A stretch of DNA of 64,000 nucleotides from Diploscapter coronatus (Eukaryota > Nematoda > Chromadorea > Rhabditida > Rhabditidae), in the NCBI GenBank assembly GCA_964036155.1, contig OZ038423.1, positions 310,001-374,000 of the forward strand, read 5' to 3'. Below the pieces are notes generated by a model, which saw only the letters and a program-made list of their open reading frames with translations, made no database searches and was not told the origin of the DNA. The translations under genes were made by a program, and so were the position numbers. This document shows, piece after piece, positions 45,641 through 56,200 of the stretch; the first letter of the stretch is position 1; every line of letters begins with the position of its first letter.

Positions 45641-48600
45641 ATGAGGATATTTTTGCTTATTTCGTTACTTTCCCTAATTATTTGTGCTTATGCTCGGGCA
45701 AAATCAGTTGATAAAGAAACTGCTGCAGCGAAAGTCATTGAAGATGAAGATTACGACGAAGTAAGCCTTTTTACTCAAAATTTGTGCTATTCGATAAGTT
45801 GGTAAACTTGTAAAACTTGGCACTATTTAACCACAATATTTTCACCATTCCAGCTCAGAATTAGTATTTATAAAACTCGTACTCGAATTGTTTCCTATTT
45901 AAAAGTATCATTGAATGAACCAAAATATGTCCTCTGTAAAGCGCATATAAAAATGGGCGTGGTCAAAAAATCAGCAAGTCGATTTTAAGGGCCTTTCTGA
46001 TATTGACGATGGAGAAGATAGAAAAGAATCGAAGAAATCGGACAAGAAAGAATCGGAAAAAGAAAGATTGAAAATTTCGAAAAATGACAAGGACCGGTCC
46101 CCAAAGGAAAAGGAAGATGAGGATAATGATAATGATGGGGTGATTTTTTTTTTCATTTTTTGAAAAATGAAAAATCCAGGAATCCACAAAAAAGCGGAGA
46201 ATCGGTACTAGAAGCAAGAAAGGTGAGGATGAAGAAAATGAAAAGGTAAGATTTTCAATTTTTCTGGAAGCTTATCGTTTTTAATTTTAAAAAATCAAGT
46301 TCAATCTATACTTTAATTAATCAGTAAAAATATTAAGTGCTAAAAATTTGAATTTTAAAACTAGTATAACTAATTAGGACGGTGAAAAAGACAAGGAAGG
46401 AAGATCAGAGAAATCCAGAAAAAGCAAGCAGCATGTGGAAGAAAGGGGCGAGGACGGTCAATGGATGGTTGGATTTTTTCCTATTTTTAAACTCTTTCCC
46501 AAATTTAACTTCTCCAATTTTGGATTTATTCAAATTTAATTCTTTTCTAATTTTTATTTTTTTCCGAATTTCTTTCTTCGATTTGATTTTGAACATAAAG
46601 GCTTGCGACGGAGACAAAGACGAGTTGTGCCATTGCGATATGGATGAGCTCGATTGTAGCAATGTAAGAATGCTTTGAGATGATAGACTCTGGCATCGAT
46701 GCCGAAGATGAAATTTGAGTTTTCAGGAAGCCTTGGAAAGCGAAGATGAACCTCTAGACACAGTGGATTTGGACATCAAGGATGAGAAGTTCAATGTTCG
46801 AGTAGCGGATTTCAGTAAAAACGAGATCAAAGAAATTAGAAAGGTAGGTTTTCGAAAAAAAAAAAACGATCTAAAAATGCAATTTTCAGGGGAAAATACT
46901 GCAAGGTCACGAAACGCAAATCGAGGAACTGAATTTGGGCCATAACGTGATCGATAAAATCGACTCTGGTATTCTATTTAAAAAAAAATATTTTAAAAAT
47001 TTAACTAGCAATTTGAAGAAGTAGCTGCATGTGAAATAGCATTGAGTTTGTTAAGGAAAAGATTCTCTTCCCCATACTAGTTTGTATATGCAACTATTGC
47101 ACGTACTTTTCCAAGTTGCTATTTAATTTATGGAATTCAGGAGCCTTCGCAAGTTTAAAAAATCTGAAGAAATTAAAGTTAAATGACAATAGCCTTTATA
47201 AATTGAAAAAGTAAGATGAAAACTTCATTTTTGTCTTCTTTTCGTTGAAATTTTACATTTTCAGGAGTTATTTCCAAGGATTGGACCAATTGCACATGCT
47301 AGATTTATCCTTTAACAAGATTAAAACTTTGCCAGGTATTGTAGAATGGTAGAAACTAGATAATGCGCGCTCTTTGCAACTCTCCTCTCCTAGGCTCAAC
47401 CCCCGAGAAAAATAGCATGCGTCATGAAGAGACGGAAGAGATAACAGCGAAAAGAGATAGGAGGGGGCGTGGATCGTGCAAAAGCGAGTTGCAAAGAGTG
47501 CGCAGTATCTACCCTCCTCACAACGCCATAATATAAGATTCTTTAAGTTTTAGTTGAATAACGTAGAAAGCTTGATTTCTAATGAACTATAAATGCGTGA
47601 TTTCAGAAGACGTATTTTCCGAGATGAAAAATCTGAAGAAGCTGATTTTGGATGGCAATGAAATTGAGACCATGACTGCCGGTTCGTTTGCGGGATTGGA
47701 TAGCCTTGAATCGCTGAGTTTGGACGACTGCGGCTTTAAGAACAAGAATCAGACTGATTTGTTCGAAAAGATGCCGTAATAATTTCACATTTCGCTAATT
47801 TAGGCAATTTTAGGAATTGAAATATTGCGAAATGGGAGGAGGCAGATATTGCGCATACATTTTGCAACTTGCCTTCCTTATGCCTCGCCCCTCTATTTCT
47901 CTTCGTTTTTCCCGGAGAGACGAAAAGAAAACAGGAGCGAAGAGAAAGGAAATAGCGAGGGAAAGGAAAGGACGAGGCTTGTGTGAAATCGAGTTGCAAA
48001 GAGTATGCACAGTATCTACTTCCTCACAATGCCATGATAACATAAAATACACTGAATACGATAAAATCAATCGTTAGCTTTACTCAGCAGTGTTTACGAT
48101 ATTTTGAGTTTAAGAATTAACAATGCTACGACTTGTAAAATTTATTCTTTTAAATAATTTTTCCTAATTTAGAAAACTAGCAAATCTCTCTCTAAGAGGC
48201 AACCCAATAATCGAAGTTCCTTTGGCTATCAAATCATTGAAGACACTCAACAGTTTGGATTTGAGGTATCTTTTCAGGTTTACGAAAGTCCATATTTCTC
48301 TTATCTAAAAAAGGTAGAAAAGACCGCGCCCATAAATTAATGCGGCATTTGCAAAATATTAATTTATTTTTCTCTTTATAAGTAGAAAAGAGAAAGCCGT
48401 TCCCACAAATCTATGTGACAATTGCAATGTCTTTTTATTTCTTCCTTAGAAAAGAGACCACGCCCCCAAAAGTATGCATAATTTGCAAAAAGCGAATTTT
48501 TAGTGAAACGAACATTGTCGAACTGCATTCTATGTCATTCAAGGACGAAGTGAAGTTGAATTATTTAATCATGGAAAATATGAAATATCTCGCTACAATT

Positions 48601-50003
48601 CAAAAGTGCTCATTCTGTGGAATTGATATTGAAGTAATTTTTACCTTTATATTTGAAGAAAGAACACATAGCGAAGTAGTGCATACTAAGATCCCAATTA
48701 ATATACCATAAGCTTCTAAATGTGCTAATTTCATTAGTCTATGCCACACTACTTTTATTAATAATACAATTTTTATAGATAATATTTAGACCATCATATT
48801 GTCGAACAACTCGAAACTTTCATATATCAGCCCTGATGCGTTCGGAATTCAGGTTTGAATATATAAAAACTGAAAAATAAAGTGTTTCAGTCTGACAACG
48901 AAAAGAAAACAGAGACCGTGAAGGTTTTCAACATCGAAAATTGCAATATCACGGTTCTGGACGAAGATCTGCTTATTTGGGATAATGTAATAACTTTTAA
49001 AATATTTCATTTTCAGAAAGTTTGTGTAATTTCTATTTAAACAAAATTGGCAAATTTAACTTGGACAATCTGAAATTATAATTTTTAAACTAAAATAAAC
49101 TAGAATAATTAGAACATTTCAAAAGTATAAAGCCAAATAATAATGCTGACAAAATTGCATTAGTTTCCAAGGAAAACAGAAAGAAAATTTGATCAATTTC
49201 AGCTCGATGATGATCAACTGCATATTGGTGGTAATCCTATCGATTGCTCCTGTGAAACTTCGCACCTCCTTAGCGGTTTTTATTTCGACTACAAGAATAG
49301 TCACGTCGTGCCTAAGTAATTTAAATTTGGCTATTCGGAAACCTCAAGCCATGCGAAATAGGGTGAGGGCGACGGTAGGAGGAAAAGATTTTTTTCTCAC
49401 GCTATTTCGCATGGCTTGAGGTTTCCAAGTTGTCCTCAAAATTAACATACTCTATCATAATAAAATTTGATTTTCAGATGTAAATATCCTGAGAAACTGA
49501 ACGGAAAACTATTGAAGGACGTCGATATTTCGGATGCTTGTGAGAAAATGAATAGAAAGGGAAAATGGCAAAAATTTGCGGAGGTTTGAAAAGTTCAAAG
49601 AAATTATTTAAACAAAAGCTATCTCGGAAAATTAGTTGCAATAATTATATGCAAGATTTAAGGCGAGGTTTAGATAAAAGGGATTTCTCCAATATGATTT
49701 CGAATGTAGCAAGTGAAAAGTGTAACTAATTCTCGGATTATCTTTACATTATTTTATTCGAGTTTTCGATTATTTTATATAATAACTATTAATTTTAAAA
49801 TGCAGATCCTAATCTTCTTCCTGTTTTTCGCTGGACTATCTGTTGGTGTTTACTATATAATTTCGACGAAAAAGTATTTGGAACTGATCAAAACCACCCC
49901 TTCGGGAACCCCGGTGCATTATTCGAATCTACGAAATTCCGCTAACCCAGACGACCGGGATGCTTTAGAGGCCGATTTTCAACCGAGACCGGCAGAAGTA
50001 TAA
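45641..50003 (+). CDS. single-pass leucine-rich-repeat receptor with charged N-terminal region
   Basis: Predicted 620 residues in 17 exons (45641-45760, 45975-46139, 46180-46245, 46378-46467, 46601-46663, 46727-46843, 46890-46968, 47141-47210, 47265-47335, 47607-47775, 48173-48265, 48450-48633, 48790-48852, 48891-48986, 49203-49315, 49478-49583, 49806-50003). Signal peptide MRIFLLISLLSLIICAYARA; then about 120 residues almost entirely Lys/Glu/Asp (KESKKSDKKESEKERL, KEKEDEDNDND). A Cys cluster (ACDGDKDELCHCDMDELDCS) caps the LRRs (about 195-480: IEELNLGHNVID, LKKLKLNDNSL, LDLSFNKIKTL, KLILDGNEIETM, NLSLRGNPI, IILSNNSKLSYISPDAF). An LRR C-cap follows (GGNPIDCSCETSH), then the membrane segment ILIFFLFFAGLSVGVYYII and a cytosolic tail of about 40 residues without a known domain. 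Exon 12 is required: without it the flanking exons are out of phase. The acceptor before 46601 is weak. Confidence 0.8.
47348..47530. repeat. MITE family G, copy 1
   Basis: TGCGCGCTCTTTGCAACTC at the left faces CGAGTTGCAAAGAGTGCGCA at the right, then GTATCTACC and CTCCTCACAACGCC. Intronic in the LRR gene. Confidence 0.7.
47814..48044. repeat. MITE family G, copy 2
   Basis: GATATTGCGCATACATTTTG then CAACTTGCC at the left; TCGAGTTGCAAAGAGTATGC then ACAGTATC at the right, with TTCCTCACAATGCC as in copy 1. Next intron of the same LRR gene. Confidence 0.7.
49329..49435. repeat. MITE family A, copy 5
   Basis: GGCTATTCGGAAACCTCAAG then CCATGCGAAATAGGGTGAGG, answered by CTCACGCTATTTCGCATGGC then TTGAGGTTTCCAAGTTGTCC: the most symmetrical copy of the family, arms of about 43 bases. 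Intronic in the LRR gene. Confidence 0.88.
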
Positions 50004-50020
50004 TTTTTTAGACTCGATTC

Positions 50021-50151
50021 GGCAACTCGGAAACCATAAGCCCTGAAGCCATGCGAAATAGTATGGGGAAAGGAAACCCGTACTTCCAATACCCTCCCCT
50101 AACCATACACTATTTCGCAATGGCGTGAGGGCTTATGGCTTCCAAATAGCC
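50021..50151. repeat. MITE family A, copy 6
   Basis: GGCAACTCGGAAACCATAAG then CCATGCGAAATAGTATGGGG; right side ACACTATTTCGCAATGGC then GGCTTCCAAATAGCC. Eighteen bases after the LRR stop codon. Confidence 0.85.
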
Positions 50152-50186
50152 TTCGATTCGAACTTTCGAGAAATTGCAATTCAACG

Positions 50187-50277
50187 CAGACCTAGGGAGG
50201 ACGATCGTCAGAAACAACCCCTTGCGATCTACCCCCTCTAGTTTATTTTCGTCTGACGAAAGTGCTTCCTAGGTCTG
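50187..50277. repeat. MITE family B, copy 4
   Basis: CAGACCTAGGGAGGACGATC then GTCAGAAAC at the left, TCTGACGAAAGTGCTTCCTA then GGTCTG at the right; very close to copy 1 at 21242. Confidence 0.88.
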
Positions 50278-50980
50278 GGGGTTCATGACTTTTCATTTGA
50301 AAAAATACGGCACACATTTAAGCAAAATTAAACTTTTTAATCAAGTTCACACCTATTATTTTGGCCTAATTGATATAAATATTATCGTGCTCACGAACTA
50401 TTAAGCATTGTTAAAAATGTACTGTACGATTCACTTAATTTAAACCATGATAGGTTTAATCCTAGAGCTAGTCAAGTTAAAATTCCATGAGTTTTATTAT
50501 CCTTTAAATTATTACCTCGAATTTGGGTAGATCGTAAAATTTTGTGCCGGAAGTATTTGTATATTGTATTATATACAGGTATGCATATCGTTTTAAGTGT
50601 GCTGAATAAAACCATAAGATCTGCTAAATCCTTTTTTCACACTCAATTCAAATAAGATGCTTGGAAATGCCGATTTCTCATCTATGAGTTACTATAGAAT
50701 GTGATATAATAAATACTGTTGGAGAATAATCTAAGAACGCTCATAAAACCCATGCACATATTCATTTCCTTTCGGCTCGCAAAGACGAAGGGTAAACACT
50801 TGCATTTTGTGCGGGCAGAAAATCGTTAAAGGTCGTCCTTTTCCTCCTTTTTCCTCCGATTATTCATTCACCAAGCAACCAAACGAATCGCGTTTATTTT
50901 TTGGTTCTGCTAAATTCGTCATTTATTTATGAATCAATAATTTTCCTGTTTATTATTTTATTTCTATATTGGAGTAAAAT

Positions 50981-52248
50981 ATGGGGAATAATAATAGCAA
51001 CGTTCTAACCAAGGAGCAGGCCAAATCTATAGCGGATGAAACCGGGTGTAAGTGTTCTTTTTTACTATTTAAATAGTTAATACTTGCTAATTATGGTAAA
51101 AACGGGCCAAAGACTCAAATTAAAGAAAAAAAAACTCAGTCCTCAAAAACCCTCAAAGATAAAGATAAAGCTTTCTCCAGCCCTGATTATGGTCATTAAT
51201 AAAAGTCGTACGTGGATAGGTCGACAAATTAGCATATTTAGAAACTTTGATGCATTTTACTAAACTTTTCAGTATTCAAATTTGACTAATTGCCCTAGTT
51301 ATTTAATTTGAGATATTTTTAATTTCAGTCTCGAAAGCCCAAGTCTTCCACTTCTACGCCCGATTCAAGCAAATCGATAAAAATGGCGAGTTAAAAATAT
51401 TGATTTTCTAACTTAAAATTGATATTTTTCAGGCAAAAATTGGCTTTCACGAAGCGATTTCCATAGCCAGCCAGAGTTATCCGAAAACATGATTTCGGAT
51501 CGAATTGTAAATGCCATGTTTGGAAGCAAGTAAGGCAATAATTTGTTTAGTTTTAAAAGCCGTACCTCTGAAGCAACAAAATAAGAAATTAATTAAAATT
51601 CTTGGTTAAAAATGAACGATTTTTATTTTTAATCAACTATATTTAATTTTTACAGAGACCGTATGGAATTTGTGGATTTTGTGAGGCTTCTAGCCACTTT
51701 CAAACCGACAAACAAGAAAAACGAAGAACATTTGAAGAAATCCAAATTGAAATGTAAATATATTTCTTTAAAAAAACTAATCTTGTGTATAAATATATAA
51801 AGAAAACTCAAAATATCTAATATTTTATCAATGGAAAAATACGACTATTCTTTTAGTAGCAAATTTAATGATCTATTTTTAAAAACTAAAAAATAATCTG
51901 ATTATTTTGAGTACTATTCTCCATCTACGATACTGAGATGACTGGAATGATTTCGAAGAAGGACATGCTGAATTTGATCGAAGATATGACCGAGGACTGT
52001 GAAAATGCCACATCTGAAGTGGTAGGCACCTATTTAGAACACGTACTTTATTATTTGGTTAAAATAAAATATATATTAACTTAACTTGTTTTATTTTCTA
52101 ATTGATTTAATTCTAGATCGACCGTATCGTTGACTGTCAAATGGAGGAAGCGGACACGAATCAGGACGGTCTGATTAACTTCGACGAGTTCTGTAGATGT
52201 CTCGAAAATTATAATTTGAATCAGAGAATGTCGTTATCTTATTTGTAA
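50981..52248 (+). CDS. calcineurin B homologous protein (CHP1/PBO-1-like EF-hand protein)
   Basis: Predicted 186 residues, exons 50981-51047, 51329-51385, 51433-51529, 51656-51753, 51912-52021, 52117-52248. MGNNNS at the N-terminus is a good N-myristoylation site (Gly2, Ser6). The body follows human CHP1: ADETGFSKAQVFHFYARF, LSRSDFHSQPELSENMISDR, MEFVDFVRLLATFKP, LFSIYDTEMTGMISKKDMLN, then EEADTNQDGLINFDEFCRCLE and the end MSLSYL (human MSIRFLH). The fourth EF loop (156-167, DTNQDGLINFDE) is canonical; the third (112-123) lacks a normal residue at position 7 and may bind Ca2+ weakly; the first two are degenerate, as in the family. CHP proteins bind and stabilise Na+/H+ exchangers at the plasma membrane; the worm relative PBO-1 acts in gut proton signalling. 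Whether this is pbo-1 or chpf-1 I cannot tell. Intron 2 begins with GC. Confidence 0.87.
51386..51432 (+). other. GC-AG intron in the CHP gene, 47 nt
   Basis: The exon ends AAATG at 51385 and the intron starts GCGAGT. This join gives ...QIDKNGKNWLSRSDF, the same length as CHP1. Using the next GT (51390) meets a stop 11 codons on. Confidence 0.75.
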
Positions 52249-53268
52249 ATATTTCGAATTTCTTTAAGGTTATTGAAATGAAAAATAGTGCGAGGTGTAT
52301 TAAAATATCATGATCACCATAAGATACCTATATAGCATTTATTTTTAAAAAATTATTGTGATACAAAGTATTTGAAGAATAAATATTGAAATTCCTTGAA
52401 TTTTTCCTGAGATATGAGTTCTTTTCCATTTGATAGCGATAAAGCTACAAACTTTTCTAGTAAACATTTTTCAACCCCCTGAAATAAAAATCATTTATTT
52501 TCCAAATTAACCCCTCTTTTCAAGTCACATCAATTTTTTACTCCTTCTCTCGAAAGATAGCATCCAATTTTCTTCCGAGCTGCACGCCATTCTCTTGACT
52601 TTATGATTTTTCTCAATTTTCTTTCATTCTCTCCTTTTCCCGCGCTATTTTCTGGTTTCGCGCAAACCTAGAATTCGCCCCTCGTAACCGAACCGGTTTT
52701 GCGCCTTCGAAAGGCTAATGCTCTATGTTAGATCTGTGTCCGGGAAAGAAAACAAGAAAAACAACGGTAAGTTAGAGAAAAATTTGCAGAAAAATCAGAT
52801 AGCCTTGAAGAAACCCTATTAGATTTTAGAACCGAACTGAAATCACCACTCTCGGAAATGATAGAGTGAAACCGTTTCATCTAATTTACGCGCACCAAAA
52901 CAAGGAAAAAAGAAAAAAGGGGTGTGGCGAGAAATTTGCGCATAGCCTAAATTTGTTAGAAGAGAGTTGAGAAAACGACGAGAAACGTCGAATTTTTCAC
53001 TGTAACCGGAAAAAAATCAACGAAACAGTGTTTAGCATAGATAGTTACAAGATTTTTCTCCTCATTTGCTGTGCTATTTTCTCAATAGCTCTAAAACTTC
53101 AGAATTTTTCTCGTACTTACCTGTACTATCTTGTCTTGTAAAGTCAAAATACCGTCGAAAAACCTAATTTTTCATTACTCTTTCTCCCCGAATTTCTTCC
53201 ATCATATAAAAGGCTAGTGAAGGCATTTCCAGGTTAGACTGGGTCTCCCTCCATTTTTGGTCAAGAAA
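52249..53268. other. spacer before the collagen gene
   Basis: AT-rich at first, then a pyrimidine-rich block (52490-52670). No gene is seen; an acceptor-like TTTCCAG at 53226-53232 lies 36 bases before the collagen ATG and may be a trans-splice site. Confidence 0.4.
52378..52383 (+). terminator. poly(A) signal for the CHP gene
   Basis: AATAAA 130 bases after the stop codon. Confidence 0.55.
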
Positions 53269-56200
53269 ATGGAGAAGCAAACCTACATGGACGCCGAAGA
53301 GCGGGAGATTAACTCCTTGAGGTGGGTTCTAAAAATTTCATAACTAATATCCGAATAATAAAAAGAATATATAAAGCCCAGATCTACATTTTTAGAACTT
53401 ATGAACAAATTTAGCTTTGAAATTATTATTATTATCAACAAACAAATCAAAGCTTGCATGTTCTTCAAGTATATAGTATACTTTTAGCTTACATCGTAAA
53501 ACATCTTAACTAGAGAATCCTAACTTTTCTAATAATTCGAAAAAGTTTAAACTATTTAAATTGTTTTAAAATCGTCGGCTTTTTCAGAAAGCTCGCCCTT
53601 CTGGGAGCATGCGTGTGCACGGCAGCGATCGCCACCTCGATCTTCTTGCTGCCTCTTCTGTTCTCGTACGCCAACTCGGTGCACGTCCAACTCGAGGAGG
53701 AACTCCAGTTCTGCGTCGGCAGATCCAACGACCTCTGGAATGAGCTCGAGAGAGTAGGTTTTCATTAATTTAAGGTTCATATAGAATTGACAATATTGAA
53801 ATTAATGTTTCCTATCTTGAGAATTTTCAAAACTTATCTGATTCGACGTAAATATTGCCCATAAGATATCATTGAAATTTGCACAATAATAATAGAGTGC
53901 TCAAGCTCTTACATAGATAGCTTTAAAGCCATTTTAAACTTTAATTTTGAGTTCTGTTTATTCCATCTTTGGCGAAAACGCAATACTGCTACTTAATTTA
54001 ATTTATATTAGAAATTCATTGAAACATACCTCATCATATTTTTCGTTCAAATGGTTTATTTCTACAAATAAAATAGGATACAAACAGTATTTAGTAAATA
54101 CCTCGAAAATCATCCATCAATTCACCGAAACATACTTCGTTTTTACTGGTTATTAAACATGTTCAGGTCGAGCAGGCCACCGGCAAGGCCAGCCGTATCA
54201 AGCGTCAGTACCAGACTCAACCACCCAGCTTCGGAGGCGGCTATTCTCGTCCAGTAAGCCACAAAATGAATCATCCACAAAATTTAACCACGAAATTTCA
54301 GGCCTACGGAGGCCAGCAGGTAAAACCTCATCATCATCATCTAACATCTTTCCTTACCTCTGCTTTCTTTTCGGGATTTTTTTTGCTTATTTTGGCCTTT
54401 TCATAGCCTCGGCATTATTCTTGTAACACGCTATTTTCTACCACAAAATTCATCACAATTTATGGTGAATTTTTCACAAAAATATGGGAATGCACGTGAA
54501 AAATTGGGATTTTTCTTTGACTTTGACCGATTTGCTTGACTATGACTTTGGCTGAGACAAGCCGTCGAACGAATTAACAACAAACAGGCTCATCACGGAG
54601 GCGGTGCCTCTCATCACTACGGAGGTCAGGCCCATCAGACCGGAGGCCAGATGCATCGCAATCAGGTACGCTAAGGGGTGCTTGCTCGAATTTCTCAATC
54701 CTTGTTAAAAAAATCAAAGACGAACCTCGAACAGACGGCAGCCTGGATAATTCGTTACTTCGTTATTTCGTTGCCTACCAAATAGTATAGCTAAAGATCC
54801 CTCCCTACCTTGCTCTATACCCCTAGCCATGGGTAACGAAGGGACGAATTATTCAAATTCTCAGGACAAACATATAGGTTTGTCTTTGATGTTTTCGAAC
54901 AAACCTTACATCAAGACGATCCTCGCTACATCGTGGGAGCCTTTCTTCTATTTTGCTTTTTCTCTTTGCAATTTTTCTGCACACTCTAGCATGAAACTCG
55001 AATTTTCTTCGAGTTATGCGTATTATGGAATGAGACTTTCGCTATACATTTTGCAATTTTGCTAATTTCTTGCTGAACATTATTGTGGGACGCTAAATAT
55101 ATTGAAACTGCGGTATCATGGGTGAACAACTGAAAAATAGTAACGTACGAAATAGCATAGAAAGTTGATCTTTGCCTTACCATTCTGTTTTAGCTCACAG
55201 TGTTTTGACTTTCCCGATGTCATGTTTCTTTAGAAAAATGAATAGAACTCTTCATCCTTCCACAAGTTTAGAGATATTTTTCACTAAAAGATTGGTGAAA
55301 AATATTCTCTACAATTTTATCAAAGCAGACTTTTTTTTCAAAAATCTATTATGAATATGAATAGAGGGAAAATCGATTTTTAGACATTTTCTATGGATCT
55401 CCACTGAACAAGGCAAAGTGAAAGTAAAACACTAAAACCTATAAATACTATTTCGCATGTTACAATGTTTCACGACATATACCAACTTGCCAATGAATTA
55501 CGGGAATTATGCTAATTTATCGCTAGTTCAATTTCAAGGGCTACTCTTCTGGAGCTCACTACAACCGTGGAGGCGGCGGTGGCCACGCCAACTATAACAG
55601 AGGAGTAAGCTTTCCGAGGGGCTATCAAATAAATGTGACACGCTATTTATATTGGCGCTAAATTTTAACGATATCTATCAATATCTATGAATAACGTGTC
55701 CAACTATATGCCGAATTTTGCTAATTTGGGACATTCGCAGAAATGTGACACGCAATTTGTAAATCTCGCCATTTTCCAGAAACATTTCTAACAGTGTTTT
55801 ACAAATAACGTGTCGTGCAACATTCATTCAAGAGTGGGCTAATGTTTGGGGCAACATGCTAGCAAATAATAATGGAAGAGTAGTTATTTTCACTGAATAT
55901 CACTACTTTTCCATAAATTCTTGGGCAGAAACGCTGAAAAGTAATGATATAACATTTGGGGATCATTATTTTTCCAATAAAGCCAAAATGAGACATTCTT
56001 GCATCTTGTATGACACAATATTGCGCTGAAATCAACAGCCTAAATATGGAATTCTTGCTCTAGAATGCGAATTAACCAGGAAACAAGCAACTTGACTAAT
56101 TCGAAAAATACCCATAAAAACTCGTAATTTTGAAGGGCGCTTCCTACGGAGCTCAAGGCTACTCTCAACAAGGATACAGCCAGCAACCAACCTACCAGGT

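Larger units (their letters stand above)
50004..50980. other. spacer between the LRR and EF-hand genes
   Basis: Two MITEs (50021 and 50187) sit side by side right after the LRR stop. The remainder to 50980 shows no gene; it should hold the promoter of the EF-hand gene. Confidence 0.4.

Noticed and set aside
48415..48711. Independent gene encoding a CxxC zinc-ribbon-like protein
   Set aside because: The segment 48450-48633 is bounded by good splice sites and is exactly what restores phase between the neighbouring LRR exons, so it is an LRR exon. Its Cys pairs are probably disulphides.
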